Both the position numbers and the translations under genes were made by a program. A stretch of DNA of 64,000 bases from Methylomarinum sp965277025 (lineage in GTDB: Bacteria; Pseudomonadota; Gammaproteobacteria; Methylococcales; Methylomonadaceae). Below are positions 8,932 through 18,145 of this stretch, piece after piece (position 1 is the stretch's first letter; every line of letters begins with the position of its first letter). The notes under the pieces were generated by a model. That model saw nothing but the letters and a program-made list of their open reading frames with translations, was not told where the DNA came from and did not search any database. The DNA lies in assembly GCA_965277025.1 (NCBI GenBank), contig OZ255706.1:2294001-2358000 (forward strand). Reading direction: 5' to 3'.

Positions 8932-10511
8932 CTAAAAAAGTTCCTTTTCAAGTTGCTTCCGCCATTCTTCAGTCGCTGTATTCAGATCAATACAGTTTTC
9001 CCACTCTTCTTCGCTCAAGTGTTGCTGATGCTGTAGTTAATATGCCAGCACCTCCAGATCGGCTTCAGATGCATCCTGGGTCCATGCTTTTCTGTTCATT
9101 ATGCGCTGACGCAGGGTTGCCTGATCCGCATGGCAGTGAATCATGACAAAAGGGACTTTCATGGTCGCTGCAAGGCACTTAAAAAACGAGCGTTGTCGCC
9201 GTTTGAGAAAAGTCGCATCGACAATGACGCTAAAGCCAGAAGCGAGAATACTTTTAGCCATATCGTGCATGTGTCGATAGACCTTATTGTTGATGTCTTC
9301 GGTATAGATTCCGGTATTAATTCCCGAGTCACTGCGCTGTTCCGGCGCCATTCCACAAAGACGTTTTCTTTCAACATCTGACCGGATACGAATACCCTGA
9401 ATATTTTCCAATAAAACTTGGGAAACATAGGTTTTACCCGAACAGGAAAGACCATGACAAATAATCAGTCTTGGTGCCGGCTTCTTGATATAAGAAGTTG
9501 CAAGATGCAGATATTGAGCGACACTATCTTTGTCTGGTTGTTTGCCTGTCGTTTTGTTTTGTTGTTGCTGGCTGATACAGGCAACTTTGGCTCTAACCAT
9601 GGCGCGATAGACCAGGTAATAGCGCAGTAAACGAAGCCCTGCATAATCGCCGCTTCGCTCCAGCCATTTATTGAAAAAGCGGTAGGCGAGATTGGGGTAT
9701 TGATGATATTCAAGATCCATCAGTAAAAAAGCGACTTCGCTGATAATATCGATCCAGCGCAGCTTTTCATTAAACTCAATTGCATCGAATGGAATAACTT
9801 GCTGATGAAAACCACAATATTACCCAGATGGAGATCACCATGGCATTCTCGAATGAAGCCAGAATTTTTTCTGTTCTGAAAAAATGAATAACATTCCTGG
9901 TACTGCTGATTGCACCAGTTTTCCAGTTGTTGGAGTTCTGATTCATAGCGGTGGTTGGTAAATTGTTTTATTTGCTGAAAGTTTTCCATGACTGGTTGAC
10001 GCAGCATTTCAGGGCTGCCAAATTCATTTGATTGGTCTTTTTGAGCAATACGGATATGGAAGTCAGCGACACAACGTGCAAGTTGATCAATATGTTCTGT
10101 CGTCAAAGTACCGGCTTTAGCCTTGTTCAGCAATAAATCGCACTGTGGAAACTGGCGCATTTTAACCGCATACTCAATAACAGGACCTTCGCTATTGATG
10201 CAGGGCTTTTGCCATGAACCGTTGATACTGATCACAGCCAGATAGAGTTGGGGTGAAAGGCGACTGTTTAAACGTAACTCTTCCAGACAGTAGTGATGAC
10301 GCTTTTCCGGGGAAGAAAAGTCAAGAAAGCCTAAATCAACAGGTTTTTTAAATTTATAGGCATATTCTCCGGTGAGCAGTACCCAGGAAATATGTGTTTC
10401 AATCACTTCAAAAGCAGTGACAGGATGTTCATAGAGCGCTGGGTTCTGTAATTTCTCGATCAGCTGTTCAATACTGATTTGTGACATATCGCATCCTGTC
10501 TTTGCAAACAA
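8932..10511 (-). pseudogene. Aminoglycoside-phosphotransferase-like / AAA ATP-binding fusion, two lesions
   Basis: Family members of about 520 residues join an APH-like kinase half to a zeta-toxin-like P-loop half. The N-terminal half (from 10511) has the Brenner motif ECHGDLHLGNIV. A missing base in a T run near 9806 then throws it out of frame; the restored frame reads PFDAIEFNEKLRWIDIISEV. The second half has the P-loop GLSCSGKTYVS, RSDVERKRL and VDATFLKRRQR. A second lesion is an in-frame TAA after DLEVLAY near 9037 (probably CAA in the ancestor), because the frame continues with family-like sequence (LSEEEWENCIDLNTATEEWR) to a TAG at 8932. Two independent lesions make a sequencing artefact unlikely for both. 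Confidence 0.85.
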
Positions 10512-10666
10512 AAAGCCCCTGAAAATACTCAGCCAAGCACTTAAATCTGCCTGCTTCTTTGTTCAAAAATAGTCATTTGCATATATCGAATTTCTGAAGC
10601 AAGCAGCAAAGCAGCACATCATTTGCAAAGGCAGATAGTGACCTCATTTATTGCGGCCCTTGTCTG

Positions 10667-11206
10667 TCAGCTAACTGTATTTTTCTCATCGGCGGGATGT
10701 CGAATCCGCCATAATGTTGAGCCTAGCGCTTGCAATTGCTCTTCAGACAAGAGTTCTTTAACCCGCGGTGCAAAATCTTCGTCTTCCCGGTTTAAATGTT
10801 CCCGTTGCAGACGTTCAAACTCTTCGGCGACATGTAGCAGGTAATCTGCATTATCAATTCTCTCCGGATGAGATAGAAAGTTAGCTAACTTAGCCCAGGC
10901 TTTCTCAATTTCTTCATGATCGAGTAACAAGCGTTCCATCATGCCATCGGTCAATGCAGACAAGCCAAGCATAAGCGGGAAAACCCCCGCCTCTTCATCA
11001 CGATGATGCAGAAGATTAGCAACATTGTAATGCCAGAATGTTTCGACACATTGCCCGGCCAGCTGTTCATCGATACCGTGCTGTTGAATGGTCTGGATCA
11101 ATTTCAATAACGCTTTACCACGCCGTAAAAAATCTTCATGATAAGCCTTGATAACAAACAAACCATTGGAAAAATCCGTTGCCGGATCATTGAATTGAAT
11201 TTTCAT
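10667..11206 (-). CDS. Hemerythrin HHE domain protein
   Basis: 179 residues, all helical. Iron-ligand candidates lie in order: AYHEDFLR, FWHYNVANLLHHRDEEAGVF (HxxxE-like), LLLDHEEIEKAW and LQREHLNREDEDFAPR. This spacing fits a cytoplasmic hemerythrin-like di-iron protein. It follows narI by about 50 bases on the same strand, so it may be the last gene of the nar operon. A role in sensing or buffering O2 or NO is inferred from that position. Confidence 0.82.
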   Translation of the reverse strand: MKIQFNDPATDFSNGLFVIKAYHEDFLRRGKALLKLIQTIQQHGIDEQLAGQCVETFWHYNVANLLHHRDEEAGVFPLMLGLSALTDGMMERLLLDHEEIEKAWAKLANFLSHPERIDNADYLLHVAEEFERLQREHLNREDEDFAPRVKELLSEEQLQALGSTLWRIRHPADEKNTVS

Positions 11207-11254
11207 GGACAGGCCAGGTAAAGGGATGGACAGGCGTCCATCCCGAAAGAAGAA

Positions 11255-11950
11255 TTAACGCGATTTGACAAATTTAGTTCTGACTAACTGATAAGGCCTG
11301 AACATATACCCCAGGGGTGCACTCCAAACATGCACCAGACGAGTGAAAGGAAACAGAAAAAATACGCTCATGCCAAAAAACAAATGCAGTTTATAGATGA
11401 ATCCGACGTTATTCAGCAGGGTATAATCAGGGTTCAGCGACAAGATACTCTGCACCCAATCGGCCAGCGCGACCATGGTTGAGGCATCGCCATTCATGGC
11501 GTGAAAAATGGAGACTGGAATAGTCACCAAACCAATCGCCAAAGTGATCAATATCCAGTAAAGGATAAAAATATCCATAAAACGGCTGTTTGCCCGAACC
11601 CGTGGATTGAACATGCGGCGTCGCCACAAGATGACCCCACCCATCATGCAGAGGCTGCCAAACAGCGCGCCCAATGAAATGGCTATCACCTGGTGCGCCA
11701 TATCTGAAATACCCAGCCCCAAAAATACACTATGCGGTGTGACAAGACCTGCAAAGTGGCCAAAAAACAAGGCCAAAACGCCGATATGAAACAGAATGCT
11801 GCCTTTTCTGAGCTGTTCTTTTTCAAACAGTTGGCTGGAATCGGCCTTCCATGTGTATTGTTCCCGATCGAAACGGATCAGGCTGCCAATCAGAAAAGTC
11901 GTCAGTGCAACGTAAGGGTATACGCCAAAAATGGTATTTGCTATGTTCAT
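11255..11950 (-). CDS. narI: Respiratory nitrate reductase gamma subunit (cytochrome b)
   Basis: 231 residues, close to the 225 of the E. coli protein, with five membrane segments. It is the diheme b subunit that takes electrons from quinol and anchors NarGH. Histidine candidates for heme are in FHIGVLALFFGHFAGL near the second segment and in KLHLFFGMSVFFLFPFTRLVHVW near the end. It starts 8 bases after narJ. The order narG-H-J-I is the classical one. Confidence 0.95.
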   Translation of the reverse strand: MNIANTIFGVYPYVALTTFLIGSLIRFDREQYTWKADSSQLFEKEQLRKGSILFHIGVLALFFGHFAGLVTPHSVFLGLGISDMAHQVIAISLGALFGSLCMMGGVILWRRRMFNPRVRANSRFMDIFILYWILITLAIGLVTIPVSIFHAMNGDASTMVALADWVQSILSLNPDYTLLNNVGFIYKLHLFFGMSVFFLFPFTRLVHVWSAPLGYMFRPYQLVRTKFVKSR

Positions 11951-11958
11951 AAGTGTAC

Positions 11959-12486
11959 CTATGCTGCAATAGTGGCTAAATGGCCATGTCGTTCAATCAA
12001 GCGAAGCAAAGGCGCATATGGGCTGCCTGCTTCTTCCAGGTTTGTCGCGATAATATCGACTGCCTGGGTCGTTTGTTGTAAAAACTGCCGGGCGCTGTCT
12101 TCATCTTCCATCGTGGCGACATACTCCATGATCAATGGTAAATAATCCGGCAATTCATCATCGGCAATTTCAAAGCCGGTTTTTTTATACAATTCTGACA
12201 GCTCAATCAACGCAGGCCCTCTATCACGATCCTGTTCATCGAATAAATGAAAAGTCAGATACAGAGAATGTTTGCTGTTCAGGTCGAAAGTATCGACATA
12301 AGCCGCTTGAAATTTGGTCAAGGAAAGTGTTGAAGCCCAATCGACAAATTCAGACAATACCTTTTTATCCTCTGAAGAAAGCCTGTCAGGGCCGGCCAAC
12401 AATTGCTTCACCTCATCCCAGTTTTCCACCAGCTGTTTGTCAGGATATTCCAACAAAACTGATAGCAGTTTGTAGATGGTGATCAT
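11959..12486 (-). CDS. narJ: Nitrate reductase molybdenum cofactor assembly chaperone
   Basis: 175 residues, shorter than the E. coli protein but usual for many gammaproteobacteria. It is all helical, with the TorD/NarJ-type LTFHLFDEQDRDRGPALIEL segment in the middle and DELPDYLPLIMEY. It binds apo-NarG and helps insert Mo-bisMGD before membrane docking. It is not part of the final complex. Its ATG overlaps the narH stop by four bases (ATGA), so the two are translationally coupled. Confidence 0.93.
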   Translation of the reverse strand: MITIYKLLSVLLEYPDKQLVENWDEVKQLLAGPDRLSSEDKKVLSEFVDWASTLSLTKFQAAYVDTFDLNSKHSLYLTFHLFDEQDRDRGPALIELSELYKKTGFEIADDELPDYLPLIMEYVATMEDEDSARQFLQQTTQAVDIIATNLEEAGSPYAPLLRLIERHGHLATIAA

Positions 12487-14054
12487 ACCTTTTCCCCATC
12501 AGAACGCTTGGCGGCAGGATGATAACGAACAAACTGCAGAATATCTTCCGTTTTTTTGCGGCGATCTGGAAATAACGAAGCATTTGGACTGATACTGCAG
12601 CCATCATTACCAAAGGTAAAGCCATTTTGCCCCTGGAAGCTATGAAAATCTTCCTGGCGCAACTCTTCATGACTGGTTGGAATGACAAAACGGTCTTCGT
12701 AATTGGCGATCGCCATGTAGCGATACATTTCTCTGACTTGTGATTCACTCAAGCCAACCTCTTCCAGAACGGCCAAATCCGTTTTGTTTTCGACATTTAA
12801 AGAGCGATAAAAGCTACGCATCGCAATCATGCGTTTCAAAGCCAGCACGACAGGCTCTTCTTTGCCGGCAGTGAACATATTGGCCAGATATTTGACAGGC
12901 ATACGCAGGTCTTCAACCTTTGGAATAGCGCCATCAGGAGAGGTTTCCAGGTTACCTTGGTCAATTTGCGATTGTACCGGCGATAAAGGCGGTACATACC
13001 AGACCATTGGCAAGGTACGAAACTCTGGATGTAACGGAAAAGCCACTTTCCAATCTTTAATCAATTTGTAAATTGGCGATTGTTGTGCCGCTTCCAGCCA
13101 GGATTCTGGAATACCGTCGGCTTTGGCTTGCGCAATTACTTCCGGATCGTTTGGATCCAGAAACAAATCCAGTTGTGCCTGATACAAATCCTGCTCATCT
13201 TCAACGGATGCCAGTTCGGAAATCCTGTCCGCATCATAAAGCATGACACCGTTATAGCGAATACGTCCCACACAAGATTCCGAACAAACAGTTGGCAAGC
13301 CAGATTCTACCCGTGGATAACAACCGGTACATTTCTCCGCCTTGCCAGACTCCCAGTTATAAAACATTTTTTTATACGGACAGGCGCTGATGCACATGCG
13401 CCAACTGCGACATTTATCCTGATCGACCAGCACGATGCCATCTTCTTCCCGTTTATACAATGAACCCGATGGACAAGCGGCAACACAAGATGGATTGGCG
13501 CAATGGTTACACATACGAGGCAGATACATCATAAAAGACTGTTCAAATTCGGCATAGATTTGTTTTTCCATATCGCCGAAGTTACGGTCTTCACCCCGTT
13601 GTTTGAAGGAGCCGCCCATATCGTCTTCCCAATTGGGACCCCATTCAATTTTCTCCATACGATGGCCGTCAATCAGCGACCGGGGTTGCGCGGTCGGTGT
13701 CGCTTCGGACAGCGGCGCATTTTGCAGATGCGCATAGTCATAAGTGAATGGTTCGTAATAATCATCGATGGTCGGCATATTGGGATTCTGAAAAATATTT
13801 TTCAGAATGGTGCGACGATTACCCGATTTCAATTGCAGTTCGCCATTGACCAGTTCCCAGCCACCGTTCCATTGTTCCTGGTCTTCCCAGTTTTTTGGAT
13901 AGCCGATACCCGGTTTCGTCTCGACATTATTGAACCAGGCGTATTCCACCCCTTTACGGTTTGTCCAGACATTTTTACAAGTGACTGAACATGTGTGGCA
14001 TCCAATACATTTATCAAGATTGAAAACCAGCGAAAAATTAGCTCTTACTTTCAT
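12483..14054 (-). CDS. narH: Respiratory nitrate reductase beta subunit (iron-sulfur)
   Basis: 523 residues. Four Cys clusters are visible: CIGCHTCSVTC near residue 16, CNHCANPSCVAACP near 185, CRSWRMCISACP near 220, and CTGCYPRVESGLPTVC near 245. The Trp in CRSWRMC replaces a Cys, as in all NarH, giving the [3Fe-4S] cluster. The protein carries electrons from NarI to NarG on the cytoplasmic face. It lies 11 bases after narG. Confidence 0.96.
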   Translation of the reverse strand: MKVRANFSLVFNLDKCIGCHTCSVTCKNVWTNRKGVEYAWFNNVETKPGIGYPKNWEDQEQWNGGWELVNGELQLKSGNRRTILKNIFQNPNMPTIDDYYEPFTYDYAHLQNAPLSEATPTAQPRSLIDGHRMEKIEWGPNWEDDMGGSFKQRGEDRNFGDMEKQIYAEFEQSFMMYLPRMCNHCANPSCVAACPSGSLYKREEDGIVLVDQDKCRSWRMCISACPYKKMFYNWESGKAEKCTGCYPRVESGLPTVCSESCVGRIRYNGVMLYDADRISELASVEDEQDLYQAQLDLFLDPNDPEVIAQAKADGIPESWLEAAQQSPIYKLIKDWKVAFPLHPEFRTLPMVWYVPPLSPVQSQIDQGNLETSPDGAIPKVEDLRMPVKYLANMFTAGKEEPVVLALKRMIAMRSFYRSLNVENKTDLAVLEEVGLSESQVREMYRYMAIANYEDRFVIPTSHEELRQEDFHSFQGQNGFTFGNDGCSISPNASLFPDRRKKTEDILQFVRYHPAAKRSDGEKV

Positions 14055-14065
14055 AGTGTTTTCCT

Positions 14066-17000
14066 TTAATCCTGTTCAGTGGTGTAAGCGGCCTGATGAA
14101 CACCATCAGGGTTTAAGGCTTGTTCACGGCTTTCACTTAGGGGTTGTTCCAACCACCCAGGATTGTCTATTTTATGCACCAACACATATTCATCTCGTTG
14201 TGATCCGACAGTACCATAATAGTTAAAACCATAACTGAGCTGGGCATACCCGCCGATCATATGGGTAGGTTTAACGGTTACCCGGGTCACACTGTTATGA
14301 ATACCACCACGCTTACCGGTCGTTTCAGAACCCGGCGCATTGACGTTTTTCTCCTGAGCGTGGTACATCAACGCCATACCATCGGGCACCCGCTGACTGA
14401 CAACCACGCGTACCATGGCGGCGCCGTTGATATTCAACACCTCCACCCAGTCATTGTCCTGTAAGCCAATGGAATCGGCGTCATTCTCCGATACCCAGAT
14501 ATGTGGCCCACCACGGGATAAGGTCAGCATTCTTAGATTATCATGGTAAGTACTGTGGATGCCCCATTTGCCGTGCGGCGTAATCCAGTTCAGGCGCAGG
14601 TGCGGTTTGTCTCCCAATTTCTCCTGCATTTCTGCAGTACTGCGCATATCCACAGCTGGCCTGTAGGAACAAAAACCTTCGCCAAAATCCCGCATCCATT
14701 GATGATCCTGATAAAACTGCGCCCTGCCAGTTATTGTTCTGAACGGGATACGTTCATGGATATTGGTGTAACCGGCGTTATAACTGACTTTTTCCGACTC
14801 GATGCCACTCCAGGTAGGTGCAGTGATAATCTTGCGCGGCTGCGCCTTGATATCGCGGAAAGTGATTTTGTCATCCTCTCGAGGCAAGGCCAGATGGACA
14901 TGATTGACACCGGTCTTTTTGCTTAATGCCTTCCATGACTTGACGGCCACTTCACCATTGGTTTCAGGCGCCAGCGCTAAAATTGCCTCACAAACATTGA
15001 TATCCTGCTCCAAGGAAGGCATGCCCTGACTGACACCTTCGTCCTGAATGGTGTAACAAATGTCTTTCAGATGCTCGTATTCCTTTTCCGTATTCCAGTC
15101 GATACCTTTAATGTTGTTACCCTGCTCTTTAAGCAAAGGTCCCAACGCTGTGTATTTTTTATAGGTATCGGCAAAATCACGTTTGACGACTTTCAATACT
15201 GGCAAGGTTTTACCCGGTACCGGTTCACATTCCCCTTTTTTCCAGTCCTGAACGCCCAAAGGCTGCGCCAGCTCCACCGGCGTATCATGCAAGATGGGTA
15301 AAGCGACCAGGTCTTTCTGACTGCCTAAATGTTTATCTGCCAGCTCAGAGAATCGTTTGGCAATAGTTTTAAAAATCTGCCAGTCAGATTTTGACTCCCA
15401 ACCTGGATCCACAGCCTGTGTCAATGGATGAATAAACGGATGCATATCCGTCGTATTGAGATCATTTTTCTCGTACCAGGTCGCTGTTGGCAGCACAATA
15501 TCAGAAAATGCCCCAGTGGAATTCAGACGGAAGTTAATATCCACCATCAAATCCAGTTTGGCGATGGGCGCATCTTTATGCCAGACAATTTCTTTACCTT
15601 TAGCTGATGGCAATATATCCTGCATGACACCATTTTGCGCGCCTAACAAATGTTTGAGGAAATATTCATGCCCTTTGGCGCTGGCACCAATTAAATTGGC
15701 TCGCCAGACAAACAAATTGCGAGGATGGTTTTCGGGTGCATCGATATCTTCTGCGGCAAAAGCGATATCGCCTGATTTCAGCTTGCCGATTAAATAATCC
15801 GCTACGCCTTTTTCGTCGGTTGCGCCAGCCGCTTCCGCTTCCTTAACTATTTCAATCGGATTCTTGTTGAAATGAGGCGCCGATGGCAACCAACCCAAGC
15901 GTTGGGAAACCACATTGTAATCGGCCAGATTGTAGCCTTTGTAGGTCTCAGAAGCGCTGGATGCCAGCAAGGCATCGGCATCCAGTGTTTCATAACGCCA
16001 TTGGTCGGTATGAAAATAAAAATAAGTCGTGCCATTCATATGACGCGGGGGTTTTTGCCAATCCAGCGCAAAAGCGATCGGCGCCCAGCCCGCCTGAGGC
16101 CGCAATTTCTCCTGGCCGACATAATGCGCCCAGCCACCACCACTTTGTCCGACACAACCACACATATGCAGCAGGTTCATAATGGCGCGGTAATTCATAT
16201 CATTGTGATACCAATGATTCAGACCTGCCCCCAAAATCACCATGGATTTACCCATGGTCTTAGACGCATTATCGGCAAACTCCCGACCTGTACGAATAAT
16301 ATCGGCCTGCTTGACGCCGGTAATTTTCTCGGCCCAGGCAGGCGTATTAGCAACCGATGCATCATCATAGCCTTTCGCGCATTGACCGCCTAAACCACGA
16401 TCGATACCATACTGCGCCAGCTGAAGATCAAAGACGGTGGCGACATAAACATCTTCACCATTGAGTTTTAATTTCTTGACCGGGATATTTCGCGCCATTG
16501 GCTGGTCTTTGCCCGATTCAAAGTTTGGAAATTTAACTTCGATGACTTCGTCTTTGTCAAAGATTAAACTCAGTCGAGGTTTGCTCTCTTGTTGGCCCAG
16601 TTTCTTCGCCTGTAAATTCCATTTGCCTTCTTCGCCCCAACGGAATCCAATCGTGCCATTCGGGGCGATGACATCGCCACTGTTTTCATCAATGACGACT
16701 GTTTTCCATTCTGGATTATTGTTTTCGCCCAAAGATTGATCAAAATCTGAAGCGCGCACAAATCGGCCCGGCGTCAATGAATTACCGTGTTGCTCCAGCA
16801 TGACCAACATTGGTAAATCCGTATAGGCCCTGGCATATTCTTCAAAATAAGGGTCTTGTTTATCAACATGGAACTCTTTTAACGCGACATGGCCCATTGC
16901 CATAAAAACAGCGGCATCCGTTCCCTGTTTGGCCGGCATCCATAAGTCTGAAAATTTAACGTTTTCGGCATAATCCGGTGAAATAACAACGACTTTAGCC

Positions 17001-17824
17001 CCTTTATACCGCACTTCAGAATAGAAATGAGCATCAGGGGTTCGGGTCATTGGCAAGTTGGCGCCTGCAACAATCAAATAGGTCGAGTTATACCAATCAG
17101 CAGATTCTGGAACATCCGTCTGTTCCCCCCAGGTTTGTGGCGATGCCGGCGGCAGATCGCAATACCAGTCATAAAATGACAAACAGGCGCCGCCAATCAA
17201 TGACAAATAACGACTTCCAGCCGCATAACTGATCATCGACATGGCCGGAATCGGTGAAAAGCCGGCAATGCGGTCAGGCCCATGTTTTTTAATGGTGTAA
17301 ACATTGGCAGCGGCGATGATTTCAGTCACCTCGACCCAATCGACCCGAACGAAACCACCCAAACCGCGCACCGCTGTATAGTGCTGCCGTTTTTGCGCAT
17401 CCTCCTGAATTGCCGCCCAGGCTTCCACCGGGTCTTTACCCGCATCACGCTCGGTACGGTACATTTCCACCAGACGTTCCCGAATCAATGGATGTTTTAC
17501 CCGTAACGGACTGTATAAATACCAGGAAAAACTGGCTCCCCGAGGACAGCCACGCGGTTCATGATTGGGCATATCCGGTCGGGTGCGAGGAAAATCGGTG
17601 GCCTGCATTTCAAAAGCGACCAGGCCATTTTTGACATGGATATTCCATGAACAACTGCCGGTGCAGTTGACGCCATGCGTCGATCGAACCACTTTGTCAA
17701 AACGCCAGCGATTTCTATAGGCATCTTCCCATTGGCGGTCTTCGTTGGTGACAACACCATGCCCATTGGAAAAATGGCTTTTAACTTTTTTGAAAAAATT
17801 CAGACGGTCTAAAAAATGACTCAT
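14066..17824 (-). CDS. narG: Respiratory nitrate reductase alpha subunit (Mo-bisMGD)
   Basis: 1252 residues, the full family length. It reduces nitrate to nitrite in the cytoplasm. The N-terminal [4Fe-4S] site is of the His/Cys3 type: His50, Cys54, Cys58 and a Cys in PRGCPRGASF near 93. The molybdenum-ligand Asp is probably that in ADWYNSTY, next to TRTPDAHF. No twin-Arg export signal is present, consistent with the cytoplasmic nNar type. No stops or shifts were seen, so the nar operon looks functional. About 320 bases, including a structured repeat, separate it from narK on the same strand. Confidence 0.97.
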   Translation of the reverse strand: MSHFLDRLNFFKKVKSHFSNGHGVVTNEDRQWEDAYRNRWRFDKVVRSTHGVNCTGSCSWNIHVKNGLVAFEMQATDFPRTRPDMPNHEPRGCPRGASFSWYLYSPLRVKHPLIRERLVEMYRTERDAGKDPVEAWAAIQEDAQKRQHYTAVRGLGGFVRVDWVEVTEIIAAANVYTIKKHGPDRIAGFSPIPAMSMISYAAGSRYLSLIGGACLSFYDWYCDLPPASPQTWGEQTDVPESADWYNSTYLIVAGANLPMTRTPDAHFYSEVRYKGAKVVVISPDYAENVKFSDLWMPAKQGTDAAVFMAMGHVALKEFHVDKQDPYFEEYARAYTDLPMLVMLEQHGNSLTPGRFVRASDFDQSLGENNNPEWKTVVIDENSGDVIAPNGTIGFRWGEEGKWNLQAKKLGQQESKPRLSLIFDKDEVIEVKFPNFESGKDQPMARNIPVKKLKLNGEDVYVATVFDLQLAQYGIDRGLGGQCAKGYDDASVANTPAWAEKITGVKQADIIRTGREFADNASKTMGKSMVILGAGLNHWYHNDMNYRAIMNLLHMCGCVGQSGGGWAHYVGQEKLRPQAGWAPIAFALDWQKPPRHMNGTTYFYFHTDQWRYETLDADALLASSASETYKGYNLADYNVVSQRLGWLPSAPHFNKNPIEIVKEAEAAGATDEKGVADYLIGKLKSGDIAFAAEDIDAPENHPRNLFVWRANLIGASAKGHEYFLKHLLGAQNGVMQDILPSAKGKEIVWHKDAPIAKLDLMVDINFRLNSTGAFSDIVLPTATWYEKNDLNTTDMHPFIHPLTQAVDPGWESKSDWQIFKTIAKRFSELADKHLGSQKDLVALPILHDTPVELAQPLGVQDWKKGECEPVPGKTLPVLKVVKRDFADTYKKYTALGPLLKEQGNNIKGIDWNTEKEYEHLKDICYTIQDEGVSQGMPSLEQDINVCEAILALAPETNGEVAVKSWKALSKKTGVNHVHLALPREDDKITFRDIKAQPRKIITAPTWSGIESEKVSYNAGYTNIHERIPFRTITGRAQFYQDHQWMRDFGEGFCSYRPAVDMRSTAEMQEKLGDKPHLRLNWITPHGKWGIHSTYHDNLRMLTLSRGGPHIWVSENDADSIGLQDNDWVEVLNINGAAMVRVVVSQRVPDGMALMYHAQEKNVNAPGSETTGKRGGIHNSVTRVTVKPTHMIGGYAQLSYGFNYYGTVGSQRDEYVLVHKIDNPGWLEQPLSESREQALNPDGVHQAAYTTEQD

Positions 17825-17938
17825 CGTTTTTATCTCCTGGAAAGAGCGTAATAACTATTGATATCGGCAACAATTTCGGCACAAGTAGCAGAAATTGTGC
17901 AGACAAGTAACTTTATGGTGCAAAAAGCAATGCTTATG

Positions 17939-18092
17939 GAATCGCTGATTTATTCACGATTCTTTGCGGCGTAGGGATGCGCCGCCAAAATCGATGGCGG
18001 CAAGCCATTGATTTTGTGAGCAAAGCGGAAATCGTTGTCCGCTTTGCGGGCGCTGACAAATCATGGATGATTTGTTCAGCGTTTCCTTAGGG
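17939..18092. repeat. Structured dispersed repeat, copy A (narK-narG gap)
   Basis: About 155 bp with terminal inverted repeats (GGAATCGCTGATTTATTCA, and the complement of the far end, GGAAACGCTGAACAAATCA). Three or four internal hairpins follow: GCGGCG with CGCCGC, CAAAATCGATGG with CCATTGATTTTG, GCAAAGCGG with CCGCTTTGC, and a last one around GACAAATC. The copy at 38421-38580 keeps the same folds with different bases in the stems. It resembles a MITE or REPIN-like element. Because it lies in the gap between narK and narG, it would be transcribed if the two share a transcript. Confidence 0.75.
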
Positions 18093-18145
18093 CAAAAACC
18101 TGACGCCAAAAACAATATCAAGCAACAAGCATACCTGAAAAGCAA

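Noticed and set aside
12829..17634. Many plus-strand reading frames across narH and narG
   Set aside because: They are shadows of the nar genes: no ribosome binding sites, no domain content, and the opposite strand encodes complete conserved proteins.
17825..17880. FNR-like box upstream of narG (TTGATATCGGCAA)
   Set aside because: Only the left half matches TTGAT-N4-ATCAA; the right half does not.
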